Below the pieces are notes generated by a model, which saw only the letters and a list, made by a program, of their open reading frames with translations, was not told the origin of the DNA and did not search any database. From Methylohalomonas lacus (GTDB taxonomy: Bacteria > Pseudomonadota > Gammaproteobacteria > Methylohalomonadales > Methylohalomonadaceae): a stretch of DNA of 64,000 nt. The DNA lies in the NCBI RefSeq assembly GCF_024808875.1, contig NZ_JANUCT010000006.1, positions 1 to 64,000 of the forward strand, in the 5' to 3' direction. Below are positions 17,678 to 27,659 of the stretch, in pieces. The translations under genes were made by a program, and so were the position numbers. Numbering within the stretch: position 1 is the stretch's first letter; each line of letters starts with the position of its first letter.

Positions 17678-17790
17678 CTGGTAGCGGCCCCCCGGTCAGT
17701 TAATCAACTGTATCAGCAGCTTGCTGGCAGTGCAGCATGCCAGTGCCGTAGGCTCCAGTGTAACTGAAACCGCGGCGGCCGGCTGCAGTA

Positions 17791-18441
17791 TCAGCCGGCT
17801 GCGGCCATGAACTGGTGCTTGTCCGACCATTCGCACAGGTCGTTGATAACGCATTCGCCGCAAGCCGGGCTGCGCGCCTTGCAGACGTAGCGGCCGTGCA
17901 GGATCAGCCAGTGATGGGCGTGCTGCATGAATTCCGCCGGGATAATGCTGACCAGGCCCTTTTCGACCTCCAGCGGCGTCTTGCCGGGCGCCAGACCGGT
18001 GCGATTACCGATGCGGAAAATATGCGTGTCGACCGCCATGGTCGGCTGGCCGAAGGCGATGTTCAGCACCACGTTGGCAGTCTTGCGGCCAACGCCGGGC
18101 AGCGCTTCCAGCGCCGCCCGATCGGCCGGCACCTCGCCGCCGTGCCGGTCAACCAGCTGGCGGCAGGTCGCCATGATGTTCTTCGCCTTGCTGTTGTACA
18201 GACCGATGCTCTTGATATGTTTCTTCAGTCTGGCCAGCCCCAGGTCGAGGATCGCCTCGGGCGTGTTGGCTACCCCGAACAGTTTCGCCGTCGCCTTGTT
18301 CACGCCGGCATCGGTCGCCTGCGCCGACAGGATCACGGCAGTCAGCAATTCGAACGGCGACGAGTAGGCCAGCTCGCCCTGCGGCTCGGGCTTTTCCTTG
18401 CGCAGGCGTTCGAATATCTGCCGGGCGCGACGCTTGTTCAC
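17791..18441 (-). CDS. nth: Endonuclease III
   Basis: Base-excision repair DNA glycosylase/AP lyase acting on oxidised pyrimidines. Length 216 aa, as in E. coli (211). Helix-hairpin-helix with catalytic Lys: LEALPGVGRKTANVVLN; catalytic Asp in MAVDTHIFRIGNR; four-cysteine iron-sulfur cluster near the C-terminus (CKARSPACGECVINDLC). The GTG at 18441 is chosen because GGGGGAGA lies just upstream and the protein then begins like other Nth (NKRRARQIFERLRK); the longer frame upstream is not conserved-looking. Confidence 0.95.
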   Translation of the reverse strand: MNKRRARQIFERLRKEKPEPQGELAYSSPFELLTAVILSAQATDAGVNKATAKLFGVANTPEAILDLGLARLKKHIKSIGLYNSKAKNIMATCRQLVDRHGGEVPADRAALEALPGVGRKTANVVLNIAFGQPTMAVDTHIFRIGNRTGLAPGKTPLEVEKGLVSIIPAEFMQHAHHWLILHGRYVCKARSPACGECVINDLCEWSDKHQFMAAAG

Positions 18442-18634
18442 GCCTGCTTCTCCCCCGCCCGGACAGCGCCACCCGGACCACCGGTAACGCCGGACCGCAA
18501 CACAGCAAGCGGGCTGGCCGCCGATATCGGCGCCAGGCCCGGCAAACGACATGGTAGTGGTGACGATGAAGTCGACAAGATGGTTCGGGTACAATGATTC
18601 AAAAAGACAATAACCGCACAACAGGCTGTAAAAC

Positions 18635-19501
18635 ATGAAGCTTATTACATTCCGTAGTGGTGAGACCACCGCCATCGGTGCCGTGGTCGATGATCAGGTC
18701 GTCTGTGCCGACAGCAGCCTGCCCGACAACCTGATCGATTTTCTCGCCGCCGGCCCGGCGGCACGCACGGCCCTGGAGAAACTGGCGGTATCAGGTGGCC
18801 GGCGCCTATCGCTGGCGGAAGTCGAGCTGCTGGCGCCGGTGCAGAACCCGCAGAAATTCTTCGGTGTCAGTCTCAACTACGAGGACCACGTCCAGGAAAC
18901 CGGCCTCGAGCGACCGGAATACCCGACCGTGTTCAACAAGCAGTCGAGCTGCATCATCGGCCCCGGTGCCGCCATTCATCGGCCCAGGGTCTCGGAAAAA
19001 CTCGACTACGAGGGCGAACTCGGCGTGGTCATCGGCAAGCGTTGCCGCCAGGTACCGCGCGAGCGGGCGGCGGACGTGGTCGGCGGTTACCTCGTCGTCA
19101 ACGACGTGTCGGTGCGCGACTGGCAGATGCGTTCGCACACCTGGACGCTGGGCAAGTCATTCGATACGCACGGCCCGATCGGCCCGTGGCTGGTGACACC
19201 GGACGAAGTCGGCAACCCGCATGCGCTCGACCTGAAAACCTGGGTCAACGACGAGCGGCGCCAGTCGACCAATACCCGCCACCTGATCTTCGACTGCTAC
19301 GACCTCATCGAGTACCTGTCGAGCGTAATGACCCTGATGCCCGGCGACATCATCGCCACTGGCACCTCCAGCGGCGTCGGCGTGAAGATGAAGCCGCGCG
19401 GTTACCTGAAACCCGGCGACACCGTCAGCATCGAAATCGACGGCATCGGACGCCTGAGCAACCCGGTGATCGAGGAACCTGATGATATCGCGGTGTACTG
19501 A
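18635..19501 (+). CDS. Fumarylacetoacetate hydrolase-family protein (288 aa)
   Basis: C-terminal FAH catalytic fold: KFFGVSLNYEDHVQETG, metal-binding EGELGVVIGKRCRQV, GYLVVNDVSVRDWQ, KSFDTHGPIGPWLVTPDE and the GDIIATGTSSGVG loop. The metal ligands (Glu, Glu, Asp) are in place. Family members include 2-keto-4-pentenoate hydratases, acylpyruvases and oxaloacetate decarboxylases, and the substrate cannot be read from sequence. Transcribed divergently from nth. Confidence 0.88.
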   Translation: MKLITFRSGETTAIGAVVDDQVVCADSSLPDNLIDFLAAGPAARTALEKLAVSGGRRLSLAEVELLAPVQNPQKFFGVSLNYEDHVQETGLERPEYPTVFNKQSSCIIGPGAAIHRPRVSEKLDYEGELGVVIGKRCRQVPRERAADVVGGYLVVNDVSVRDWQMRSHTWTLGKSFDTHGPIGPWLVTPDEVGNPHALDLKTWVNDERRQSTNTRHLIFDCYDLIEYLSSVMTLMPGDIIATGTSSGVGVKMKPRGYLKPGDTVSIEIDGIGRLSNPVIEEPDDIAVY

Positions 19502-19507
19502 AGAAGA

Positions 19508-19713
19508 GGACCGCAAATGAACGCGAATTCACGCGAATACTAACTAGAAGCAAACTTTTCTGCAGTGATCTGAAGGCAGAAGGTACCCTTCCCCCATCGG
19601 CAGGTTCCTCCTTGCCTACCTATTGGTTAAAGATAGCTAAACGGACTCAAGTGGGTGGTTGCCTCATGAATGCAGCGTGCAAAGGCGTATTCAATTTGCG
19701 TGAATTCGCGGTC
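19508..19713. repeat. Intergenic element with imperfect inverted ends (GACCGCGAAT type)
   Basis: The left end at 19508-19540 (GACCGCAAATGAACGCGAAT...) and the right end at 19684-19713, read on the other strand (GACCGCGAATTCACGCAAAT...), match in inverted orientation. The inside (19541-19683) holds no gene. A second pair of ends of the same kind brackets 33439-33621, with unrelated interior. This could be a small mobile element or a pair of recurring palindromic repeats. Confidence 0.5.
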
Positions 19714-19734
19714 TTTAAGCGGTCTTTAAAATAA

Positions 19735-20322
19735 TTACTCTCCGGCGTGCTCGTCGACCGCCTGCACCACCGCGGCCAGCGACTGCAGGCGTAGCAGAGG
19801 ATCCGGTTGCGCCAGCAAGGCCTGGCTCTGCCCGGGCTGCAGGGGCAAACACTCGGCCAGCCGATAGCCGACCCAGGCGGCGTCACTGAAGCGCTCGCCC
19901 GCTTCAGCACGGTCCGGCTCGACGCGTTGCAGCAACTGCCACAGGAGATCCGCCAGCGGCGTGTATTCGGCCGGCAGGGCTTCGGGTTCGTCGGCCAGCC
20001 ATTCGACTTCGCCCAGCAGCAGGTTGTCGGCCTGCGCGCGGCTGCCGGCAATGCGAAAGCGCCGCTCGCCATGCACGGTCAGCGCCAGCAGGCCGTCGTC
20101 GTTGCGATCCCAGTCAACGATGCGGGCCTCGGTGCCAATATCATGGGGCAGCGCCGGCGCGCCGGTGTCGCGGCCTTCACGGATCAGGCAGACGCCGAAC
20201 GTGCCGTCGGTGCGCAGGCATTGGCTGACCAGATCCAGATAGCGCGGCTCAAAAATGCGCAGTCCCAGCCGGCCCTCGGGAAACAGCACTGTGCCCAGCG
20301 GAAATAGTGGCAGTTCAGTCAT
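19735..20322 (-). CDS. Lon substrate-binding (LON) domain protein (195 aa)
   Basis: Corresponds to the N-terminal domain of Lon protease alone: ELPLFPLGTVLFPEGRLGLRIFEPRYLDLVSQCL, then FGVCLIREGRDTGAPALPHDIGTEARIVDW. There is no ATPase or protease part. Such stand-alone proteins are common in gammaproteobacteria, and their role is not settled. The start at 20322 (MTELPLFPLG) makes the usual N-terminus. It overlaps mpl by 8 bp. Confidence 0.88.
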   Translation of the reverse strand: MTELPLFPLGTVLFPEGRLGLRIFEPRYLDLVSQCLRTDGTFGVCLIREGRDTGAPALPHDIGTEARIVDWDRNDDGLLALTVHGERRFRIAGSRAQADNLLLGEVEWLADEPEALPAEYTPLADLLWQLLQRVEPDRAEAGERFSDAAWVGYRLAECLPLQPGQSQALLAQPDPLLRLQSLAAVVQAVDEHAGE

Positions 20323-21685
20323 TTTCCATCTCCAGCTGCAGGCGGCTGGCGAGCCGGCCATGCAGACCCTCGAAACCGCCGTTGCTCATGATGACGACGT
20401 GATCGCCGGGGCCGGCCAGTTCGGCGGCGGCATCGATCAGTGACTCGGTATCGGTCAGGATTTGGCAGCGATCCGCCAGCGCCGTGGTCACGGCACTCAG
20501 ATCCCAGTCCAGTCCAGACGGCTGGTATATCAGGATGGCGTCGGCATCGGCCAGGGACGCGGCCAGTTCGTCCTTGTGCACGCCCAGTTTCATGGTGTTC
20601 GAACGCGGCTCGAGGATGGCGATGACGCGCGCCGCCCCCACCCGCCGCCGCAGGGCACCGAGCGTCGCGCGGATCGCGGTGGGATGATGGGCGAAGTCGT
20701 CATACAGGGTGATGTCGCGAATGCAGGCGTATTGCTCGAGGCGCCGGCGTACGCCCTGAAAACGGCTCAGCGCTTCACAGGCCGCGGCCGGTTCGACGCC
20801 GACATGGGCGGCGGCGGCAATGGCGGCCAGGCCATTCTCGACGTTATGACTGCCGAGCAGCGACCAGCAGACGTCGGCCTGTACCTCGCCGGCCCGGCTG
20901 ACCGCAAAGGCGCTGCCGTCGGCGCTCAACAGGCGCGCCTGCCAGTCGCCCTGCTCGACACCGAAACGCGCCAGCGGCGTCCAGCAACCGCGCTCGAGCA
21001 CGGCATCGATTTCGGCGTCACCGGCGCGTGCCAGGATCTGCCCACGGCCCGGGACGATCCGGATCAAGTGATTGAACTGGCGCCGGATATCCTCCAGATC
21101 GCGGAAGATATCAGCATGATCGAACTCGATATTGTTAATAACCAGCGTATCCGGGCAGTAATGGATGAATTTCGAGCGCTTGTCGAAAAACGCGCTGTCA
21201 TACTCGTCCGCCTCGATGACGAAATAGCGGCCGCCGCCGGCACGGGCGGAAATGCCGAAATCCTGCGCCACACCGCCGATCAGGAAGCCCGGCGCCAGTC
21301 CGGCCGACTCCAGGATCCAGGCCAGCATGCTGGTCGTTGTCGTCTTGCCGTGGGTGCCGGACACGGCCAGCACGTGACGTTCGTGCAGCAGGGTCTGCGC
21401 CAGCCACTGCGGCCCGGAAACGTAAGGCAGACCCTGGTCGAGAATGTACTCAACCGCCGGGTTGCCGCGCGACAGGGCATTGCCGACCACGACCAGATCC
21501 GGCGCCGGCTGCAGGTGCGCCGGCTCGTAACCTTCCTTCAGCGTAATGCCGGCCGCCTGCAGCTGCGTGCTCATGGGCGGATAGACCTGTGCGTCCGAAC
21601 CCTCGACCTCGATGCCGAGCTCGCGCGCCAGCAGCGCCAGCCCGCCCATGAACGTACCGCAAATGCCAAGTATATGTATGCGCAT
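20315..21685 (-). CDS. mpl: UDP-MurNAc:L-Ala-gamma-D-Glu-meso-DAP ligase
   Basis: Peptidoglycan-recycling Mur ligase (456 aa) that joins the murein tripeptide to UDP-MurNAc. Begins RIHILGICGTFMGGLALLARELG, the Mpl form of the MurC-like N-terminus; ATP-binding loop SGTHGKTTTTSMLAWIL; IEADEYDSAFFDKRSKFIHY and LYDDFAHHPTAIRATL follow. Its start overlaps the stop of the upstream membrane-protein gene by one base (TGATG). Confidence 0.94.
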   Translation of the reverse strand: MRIHILGICGTFMGGLALLARELGIEVEGSDAQVYPPMSTQLQAAGITLKEGYEPAHLQPAPDLVVVGNALSRGNPAVEYILDQGLPYVSGPQWLAQTLLHERHVLAVSGTHGKTTTTSMLAWILESAGLAPGFLIGGVAQDFGISARAGGGRYFVIEADEYDSAFFDKRSKFIHYCPDTLVINNIEFDHADIFRDLEDIRRQFNHLIRIVPGRGQILARAGDAEIDAVLERGCWTPLARFGVEQGDWQARLLSADGSAFAVSRAGEVQADVCWSLLGSHNVENGLAAIAAAAHVGVEPAAACEALSRFQGVRRRLEQYACIRDITLYDDFAHHPTAIRATLGALRRRVGAARVIAILEPRSNTMKLGVHKDELAASLADADAILIYQPSGLDWDLSAVTTALADRCQILTDTESLIDAAAELAGPGDHVVIMSNGGFEGLHGRLASRLQLEMEND

Positions 21686-22209
21686 CAGTTAGCCGCCGGA
21701 ATCGGAATCAACCAGTTGATGAACACGACCGAGGCCGAGTAATAGACCAGGGCCGCGAGAATGCCCAAGGGTAGCAAGGTCGACAACGCGTGTCGGAAAA
21801 TATGGCCGAGCACCATCAGGTTCCAGATGATGATGCCGTAAAATAGCAGAATCGGTAGACCGGCCGCCGCCGACTGCGCCTCGGCGGCCAGGATCCAGGC
21901 GAGTAACGGCAACGCCAGCAGGATCAGGATAACGCCGGTGCCGGCAATCGCGGTCACGGTCTGTTGCCAGCGTGCCGCATGACCGCGCGCCCACAGCAGC
22001 AGGTAGACAGCCATGCACATGAACAGGGCCTCGGCCACGGCCGACAGCACCGCCATGGACAGCGTCAGGCTGGTTGCGGCGATAACAATACTGCCCACGA
22101 CGGAGGCCAGCAGACACAGCACCAGCAGCGGGGTCGACGCCGGCAGATCCTGCGGACCGCGCCGGAACAGGCAGATCTGCAGAAATTCACGAAATAATGT
22201 AAGCAACAA
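21685..22209 (-). CDS. Membrane protein of unknown function, Yip1-like topology (174 aa)
   Basis: About five membrane helices (LLVLCLLASVVGSIVIAA, MAVLSAVAEALFMCMAVYLLL, IAGTGVILILLALPLLAW, LPILLFYGIIIWNLMVLGHIF, LGILAALVYYSASVVFINWLI). I do not recognise a defined family; the layout recalls small Yip1-like proteins. The TTG start at 22209 has a good ribosome-binding site (AGGGAGAG on the minus strand). Coupled to mpl, so possibly envelope-related. Confidence 0.6.
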   Translation of the reverse strand: MLLTLFREFLQICLFRRGPQDLPASTPLLVLCLLASVVGSIVIAATSLTLSMAVLSAVAEALFMCMAVYLLLWARGHAARWQQTVTAIAGTGVILILLALPLLAWILAAEAQSAAAGLPILLFYGIIIWNLMVLGHIFRHALSTLLPLGILAALVYYSASVVFINWLIPIPAAN

Positions 22210-22459
22210 GTTTCAAGCTCTCCCTGGTGGATCACAAACCCTGCTGGCCGCCACCCGCGCGGCGTGACAGGATACCCGAGCCGCGCCGCTGCTCGCATGC
22301 AGCGCTGCAGGCACTGGCACAAGCGGCGCCCGGCCGGCCGTCTTTGCCGGAACATAGAGCTTAACTATCGCTCTAATAAAAACAATCATTTATCGTAATA
22401 ATAAACAAGCCGTTACTATGACGACAGCATCAAGGCAGTACACGCATGAGGAGAAAGAC

Positions 22460-22930
22460 ATGAAGATCGACATTGGCATCAATGAGAAGAACCGCGAACA
22501 GATCGCTGAGGGCTTGTCGCGTCTGCTCGCCGATTCTTACACGCTGTATCTGAAAACGCACAACTATCACTGGAACGTGACCGGGCCGATGTTCAGCACC
22601 CTGCACAACCTGTTCGAGCAAGAGTATACCGAGCTGGCGACCGCGGTCGACGAAATCGCCGAGCGCATTCGTGCACTGGGCTTTCCGGCGCCGGGTTCGT
22701 ACAAGGACTTCTCCAGGCTGTCCTCGATCAGCGAGGAGACCGGCGAGCCGCCGGAAGCCAAGGAAATGATCAAGCGCCTGGTGAAGGCACAGGAGCAGGT
22801 CGTCAAGACCGCGCGCGAGGCCTTTCCGGCTGCCGAGGAAGCGCACGACGAACCGACTGCCGATCTGCTGACCCAGCGTATGCAGGTGCACGAGAAAAAC
22901 GCCTGGATGCTGCGCAGCATGCTCGACTAG
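22460..22930 (+). CDS. dps: Dps-family ferritin-like DNA-binding protein
   Basis: 156 aa. Helix-rich Dps/MrgA domain with the intersubunit ferroxidase residues: THNYHWNVTGPMFSTLHNLFEQEY (His37, His49), then AVDEIAERIRALG (Asp64, Glu68). It oxidises and stores iron and protects DNA in stress. The start at 22460 follows GAGGAG by a normal spacing; the longer frame adds only non-conserved residues. The upstream region (22330-22440) is A+T-rich and probably holds the promoter. Confidence 0.93.
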   Translation: MKIDIGINEKNREQIAEGLSRLLADSYTLYLKTHNYHWNVTGPMFSTLHNLFEQEYTELATAVDEIAERIRALGFPAPGSYKDFSRLSSISEETGEPPEAKEMIKRLVKAQEQVVKTAREAFPAAEEAHDEPTADLLTQRMQVHEKNAWMLRSMLD

Positions 22931-23042
22931 ATGCGCGAGTCAGTGCACCATGCTTCCGCCGGAAGCTGGTGCACTTGGCGGGGGCAGCAGGCACTGCCTC
23001 CCTGTACGCAGGTCCCATTTTCAGTTGACCAAGGCGATATTG

Positions 23043-23423
23043 ATGAAAAAAGTACACCGAACGAACGCATCCGCTGCCGGCCTGGCATTCGGCCTGTTGC
23101 TGTCATGCACAGGGCTGCCCGTCGCCGCACAGGCGAGCGACGATCAGGCTGAAGACGTCAGCAGCCATCTCGAGATATACAAGGAATTCGATGGTCGCTG
23201 TCAGGGCCTGCGACGCGGGGATGCGCGCATGATTCGCAACAACCATCCGGACAAGTCCATCAAGTATCGCATGGTCCGGGTCCTTAACGGCAAACGTCAG
23301 GCTAGCATCATTCAGGATACGATAGCGCCGGGCGAGGAGAACGGCCAGAAACTGGGCTGTGAAAAGGTGTCGGATCGCGAGCAGAACTGGCGCGTCATCC
23401 GGGCCGAATTCGTCGCCGAATAA
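23043..23423 (+). CDS. Exported hypothetical protein (126 aa)
   Basis: Signal peptide (MKKVHRTNASAAGLAFGLLLSCTGLPVAAQA) and a small periplasmic domain with two cysteines (FDGRCQGLRR and KLGCEKVSD) that could form a disulfide. I do not recognise the family. The start at 23043 gives the signal peptide. Followed 30 bp later by another small exported protein; the two may form an operon. Confidence 0.65.
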   Translation: MKKVHRTNASAAGLAFGLLLSCTGLPVAAQASDDQAEDVSSHLEIYKEFDGRCQGLRRGDARMIRNNHPDKSIKYRMVRVLNGKRQASIIQDTIAPGEENGQKLGCEKVSDREQNWRVIRAEFVAE

Positions 23424-23453
23424 TAACCGTCCAATACGAGGAGTCCGTTTGTC

Positions 23454-23834
23454 ATGTCGAAATATCTGCTAGCGACCCTGTTACTGCTGCTGTCGGCACC
23501 GCTGGCCGCCGAAGAGGATTACAAGACCCCGGCCAACATGTCGCCGGAGGACCGGCGTGACCTGATGGCCGCCAGCGACGCCTACGAAAGCTGCGTCAGG
23601 GAAGAACTCAATGAACGCGCCGCCGACATCGACGATCCACGCGCACTGGCCGATGCCGCTATGGCCGCGTGCAGCAAAATGCTCACCACCATGGCCGAGG
23701 AAATGGCGGCGGACAACTATCACCCGGACTTCAGCAACTACTACATCGGCAAGGTTAAGAACCGCGTCGCCAATGACGCCGTGCGCCAAGCCATGGTCTT
23801 TGCCTCACAGAAACAGTCACAGTCGGCTGAATAA
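23454..23834 (+). CDS. Exported hypothetical protein (126 aa)
   Basis: Short signal peptide (MSKYLLATLLLLLSAPLAAEE), then a helical, acidic domain with two cysteines about 39 residues apart (YESCVREEL and AACSKMLTT). Family not recognised. Shine-Dalgarno-like ACGAGGAG precedes the ATG. Convergent with rppH, whose stop lies 20 bp away. Confidence 0.65.
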   Translation: MSKYLLATLLLLLSAPLAAEEDYKTPANMSPEDRRDLMAASDAYESCVREELNERAADIDDPRALADAAMAACSKMLTTMAEEMAADNYHPDFSNYYIGKVKNRVANDAVRQAMVFASQKQSQSAE

Positions 23835-23854
23835 CCGCCGGCGCAGACCGCCTG

Positions 23855-24361
23855 TCAAAACAGGCGCTGGTCCTTGTTGCCGCCCAGCCAAGGCAGCATG
23901 AAAGGCGCCAGTTCTTCCAGCGCTTTTCTGTAGACGTCGCGCTTGAAGGCGACGACCTCGCGTACCGGCTTCCAGTAATGCACCCAGACCCAGTGATCGA
24001 ACTCGGGCTTGGGTGAGTAGGACAGATCAACCTTGGTGTCGTCGGCAGTCAGCAACAGCATGAACCAGATCTGCTTCTGGCCAATACACACCGGTTCGGA
24101 ATGGTGGCGGATGAACCGCTTCGGCAGCTGGTAGCGCAGCCAGTTCTTGGTGCTGGCCATGATGGTGACATCCTCCGGCGCCAGCCCCAACTCCTCCCGC
24201 AGCTCGCGATACATCGCCTCTTCCGGATTTTCATTGCGCCGGATACCGCCCTGCGGAAACTGCCAGGCATCCATGCCGATACGCTTGGCCCAGAGCACCT
24301 GGCCAAAGACGTTGCTCAGCACGATACCTACGTTATGGCGGTAACCTTCAGCGTCTATCAT
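23855..24361 (-). CDS. rppH: RNA pyrophosphohydrolase
   Basis: Nudix hydrolase (168 aa) that removes pyrophosphate from the 5' end of mRNAs and so starts their decay. Begins [17 protein letters not shown], as RppH does; Nudix box at residues 38-60 ([20 protein letters not shown], then LGL) with all glutamates in place; [23 protein letters not shown] follows. Length matches the family. Confidence 0.96.
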   Translation of the reverse strand: MIDAEGYRHNVGIVLSNVFGQVLWAKRIGMDAWQFPQGGIRRNENPEEAMYRELREELGLAPEDVTIMASTKNWLRYQLPKRFIRHHSEPVCIGQKQIWFMLLLTADDTKVDLSYSPKPEFDHWVWVHYWKPVREVVAFKRDVYRKALEELAPFMLPWLGGNKDQRLF

Positions 24362-24519
24362 GATCCTGACTCAATACCTCTGCGCAATTGGAGAGCACCG
24401 ACTCTTCGTCACCAATTTTTCCACACACCCGGTAGACCGGCAAATCCGGCCGCTGTTTTACCCGCCGGCCGCCTTGCCCTAGACTACGCGGCTTTCCAGG
24501 CAAACAGGATCCGACCGGA

Positions 24520-25173
24520 ATGCAGTTGGCGATTTTCGACCTCGATAACACCCTGATTGGCGGTGACAGTGACTATCTCTGGGGTGAATACCTGTGTGAA
24601 AACGGGCTCATCGACAGCGACGGCCACCGCGACGCCCACGAGCAATTCTACGCGGATTATCGTGCCGGCACGCTGGACATTGACGCCTTCCTGCAATTCC
24701 AGCTCAAACCCCTGGCCGATAACGACCTGGATGACTTAACACGCTGGCGCGATGCCTACATCCGCACCAAGATCGAACCGATCATGCTGCCGAAGGCACG
24801 CCTGCTCGTCGATGACCATCGTCGGCGCGGCCATACACTGATGATCATTACCGCTACCAACCGCTTCATCACCGAGCCGATCGCCGCGGCTCTGGGTATC
24901 GAGCACTTGATCGCCACCGAGCCGGAGTTTGTCGACGGCCGTTACAGCGGCCGCGTCAGCGGGGTGCCGTCCTACCGGGACGGCAAGATCACGCGCCTGC
25001 ACGACTGGCTGGCCGAACGCGACCAGCGGGCCTGCGAGCGCTGGTTCTACAGCGACTCGCACAATGATATCCCGCTGCTCAGGGAAGTCGATCACCCGGT
25101 CGCGGTCGATCCGGACGACCCGTTGCGCAGCTTTGCCGAACAGCAGGACTGGCCGGTCATCAGTCTGCGCTGA
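24520..25173 (+). CDS. HAD-superfamily IB phosphatase (SerB-like, 217 aa)
   Basis: Motif I FDLDNT (Asp7, Asp9, Thr11), a helical cap, motif II ITATN, motif III with Lys, and motif IV FYSDSHNDIPLLREV. This subfamily (HAD-IB) hydrolyses phosphomonoesters such as phosphoserine or histidinol phosphate. The exact substrate is not readable. Similar proteins often lie next to rppH in gammaproteobacteria. Confidence 0.88.
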   Translation: MQLAIFDLDNTLIGGDSDYLWGEYLCENGLIDSDGHRDAHEQFYADYRAGTLDIDAFLQFQLKPLADNDLDDLTRWRDAYIRTKIEPIMLPKARLLVDDHRRRGHTLMIITATNRFITEPIAAALGIEHLIATEPEFVDGRYSGRVSGVPSYRDGKITRLHDWLAERDQRACERWFYSDSHNDIPLLREVDHPVAVDPDDPLRSFAEQQDWPVISLR

Positions 25174-25200
25174 GCGCGCCGGCAACCGGTACCACGCGAC

Positions 25201-26514
25201 TCAACCGCCCGGCTGCGGGTCATTCAGCAGGCGTACCTCACGCTGCGGGAACGGAATTTCGATACCGTTATCCCTGAGCGCCTGCCAAATCATCAACAGC
25301 AGATCGGCACCGACGCGGTTCTTGCCGTCGTCGATACCCTCCATCCAGAACTCGACCAGGATATCGATGCCGGAATCGCCGAAACCGCTGATTTCCGCAT
25401 CCGCCAGTTCCTCGATGGGCGTGTCCGGTTCGTTGATCACCTGCGGGTGCGAGCGCACGGTCTGTTTCACGATATCCAGCATCTTCGGAATATCGGTGCT
25501 GTAGGCCACCTGAAATTCCAGTGAATAGCGCTGCTTTTCGTTGTTCTGGGTCCAGTTGATAAAACGTGTTGTCACGAACTGTTCGTTCGGCACCACGACA
25601 TCCTTGCCATCGAAAGTCTCGAGAAACGCCGAGCGCATGTTCAGCTTGCGTATCCTGCCCTTGTTGCCGTCATCCAGCTCGATGTAATCACCGACCTTGA
25701 TGGAGCGATCCAGCAGGATGATGATGCCGGAAATGAAGTTCGAGGCGATGGCCTGCAGACCGAAGCCGAGACCGACACCGAGGGCGCCGCCGAAAACCGC
25801 CAGTGCCGTCAGATTCACGCCGAGAATCTGCAGCAGCAGGACGAAGATAACCATGAACAGCAGCACTTCGAACAGCTTGGCAAACACCTCGCGCGTACCC
25901 AGATCGAGGGTTTCCTGCTTGCGAATGATCTGCTGGCCGACGTTATTGGAAATGCGCCCGAGCCAGAACAGGATCGAGCCGAAAATGAATACCCGCAGCA
26001 GACCGTAGGCGGAAAGCCGGATATTACCCAGTTCGAAGTCGATACCATCGAGAAAGGCTGTCACATCGTCCAGCCAGTCGAAGATGTGCAGTATGGCGAT
26101 CGGGATCAGGACCCACTTGAACAGGGTCTTGATGAACGGGCTGGGCACGAAGCGCGTGATGATCGAATAGAACAGAAACACCACGGCCAGCCCCTGGCAG
26201 ACGCGTACCAACCAGACTTGGGCAATGACCTGCTGGCTGATCTCTTCAACAATACCCAGTGCCAGCAGCACCAGTAACGGAAACAGGAGTTCACCGGCCT
26301 GGTAGACGAGTTTCTTCAGCGGCAGCCAGGCACCGGTGGTTGGCGCCCGCATCAACAGCGGTGAGTAATTCCTGAGCAGGTGGGCAAGCCAGTAGGCCAG
26401 CAGCAGGGCGACGAGCACGAGGCCGAGCTGCACGTAAAACGGCGGACTGGACAGGGCATTCAGCGCCACGACCAGTACCTGATCGAATTGCAGCTCGAGC
26501 GTGGTTAAATCCAC
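25201..26514 (-). CDS. MscS-family mechanosensitive channel (437 aa)
   Basis: About five or six membrane helices in the first 270 residues, then the conserved pore helix and beta domain: AVFGGALGVGLGFGLQAIASNFISGIIILLDRSIKVGDYIEL, then GRIRKLNMRSAFLETFDGKDVVVPNEQFVTT. Larger than E. coli MscS (286 aa), with extra N-terminal helices. Starts with GTG. It releases solutes upon osmotic downshock. Confidence 0.9.
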   Translation of the reverse strand: MDLTTLELQFDQVLVVALNALSSPPFYVQLGLVLVALLLAYWLAHLLRNYSPLLMRAPTTGAWLPLKKLVYQAGELLFPLLVLLALGIVEEISQQVIAQVWLVRVCQGLAVVFLFYSIITRFVPSPFIKTLFKWVLIPIAILHIFDWLDDVTAFLDGIDFELGNIRLSAYGLLRVFIFGSILFWLGRISNNVGQQIIRKQETLDLGTREVFAKLFEVLLFMVIFVLLLQILGVNLTALAVFGGALGVGLGFGLQAIASNFISGIIILLDRSIKVGDYIELDDGNKGRIRKLNMRSAFLETFDGKDVVVPNEQFVTTRFINWTQNNEKQRYSLEFQVAYSTDIPKMLDIVKQTVRSHPQVINEPDTPIEELADAEISGFGDSGIDILVEFWMEGIDDGKNRVGADLLLMIWQALRDNGIEIPFPQREVRLLNDPQPGG

Positions 26515-26556
26515 TGCCAGTCTTCCTCGGTTATGCGCCCGCGGCGCTGTTCAAGA

Positions 26557-27537
26557 CTAGCCGGCGAGCATGCCCTTGACCGCGTCGCGCTCCTCTTCCA
26601 GCTCCTTGAGTGACGCCAGCATGCGCGCGCGGCTGAATTCGTCAATGCTCACATTCTGGGCAATGGTGTAATGACCACCGCCAACATGCACCGGAAACGA
26701 GTAGACGAGGCCCTCGGGAATATCGTAGCTGCCATCGGAGGGTACGCCCATGCTCAACCAGTCGCTGGATTTGCCAATTGCCCAGTCACGCATGTGCTCG
26801 AGCGCGGCATTGGCAGCGGAGGCAGCGCTGGATGCACCGCGCGCTTCGATGATCGCGGCACCACGCTGGGACACCGTAGGGATGAAGTGGTTCTCGACCC
26901 AGTCCTGATCCACCAGGTCGCGAAATGGGCGGCCATTGACCGTGGTGTGGCTGACATCCGGATACTGGGTGCTGGAATGATTACCCCAGATGCAGAAATT
27001 CTTAATCGTGGTGACCGGCGTGTGCGCCTTGGCGGCAATCTGGGCCAGGGCACGGTTGTGATCCAGGCGGGTCATTGCGGTAATGCGTTTCGGATCGACG
27101 TTTGGCGCGCTCTGTGCCGTAATCCAGGCATTGGTATTGGCCGGGTTGCCGACCACCAGCACACGGATATCGCGACCGGCGACCTCATTGAGCGCGCGCC
27201 CCTGCTCGATAAATATCTTCGCGTTACCCTGCAGCAGGTCCTTGCGTTCCATGCCCGGTCCGCGCGGCTTGGCACCCACCAGGAAGATGTAGTCCGCACC
27301 GTCGAAAGCCTGGCGTGGATCCGAGTTTACCGTTACCCCCGCCAATGTCGGGAAGGCACAGTCCTCCAGCTCCATGACCACGCCCTCGACCGCCTTCACG
27401 GCGTCCGGGATTTCCAGTAACTGCAGAATGACCGGTTGCTTCGGCCCCAGCATTTCACCGGCAGCAATACGGAACAGTAAGGCATAACCAATCTGACCGG
27501 CGGCACCGGTCACGGCAATCCGAACGGGCTGCTTCAT
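26557..27537 (-). CDS. mdh: Malate dehydrogenase (NAD)
   Basis: 326 aa. NAD-binding [31 protein letters not shown], substrate-binding [16 protein letters not shown] and catalytic His in [12 protein letters not shown]. It is of the cytosolic-type MDH group rather than the E. coli-type. It interconverts malate and oxaloacetate for citrate synthase, encoded just upstream on the same strand. AAAAGGAG precedes the ATG. Confidence 0.95.
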   Translation of the reverse strand: MKQPVRIAVTGAAGQIGYALLFRIAAGEMLGPKQPVILQLLEIPDAVKAVEGVVMELEDCAFPTLAGVTVNSDPRQAFDGADYIFLVGAKPRGPGMERKDLLQGNAKIFIEQGRALNEVAGRDIRVLVVGNPANTNAWITAQSAPNVDPKRITAMTRLDHNRALAQIAAKAHTPVTTIKNFCIWGNHSSTQYPDVSHTTVNGRPFRDLVDQDWVENHFIPTVSQRGAAIIEARGASSAASAANAALEHMRDWAIGKSSDWLSMGVPSDGSYDIPEGLVYSFPVHVGGGHYTIAQNVSIDEFSRARMLASLKELEEERDAVKGMLAG

Positions 27538-27659
27538 CGCTCCTCGCTCCTTTTTATCTTCAGGTGTGACTTCACTGCAAGATTAACCTGAACGGCGCAG
27601 AGCGGGAACCCATCTGCACCGTTATTGTACCTGCGGGTAAAAATTAATTACCGGCGCAA

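Noticed and set aside
16430-17767. Long open frame on plus opposite the SpoIIE phosphatase (445 codons)
   Set aside because: Antisense shadow; the minus-strand gene has all SpoIIE and GAF motifs.
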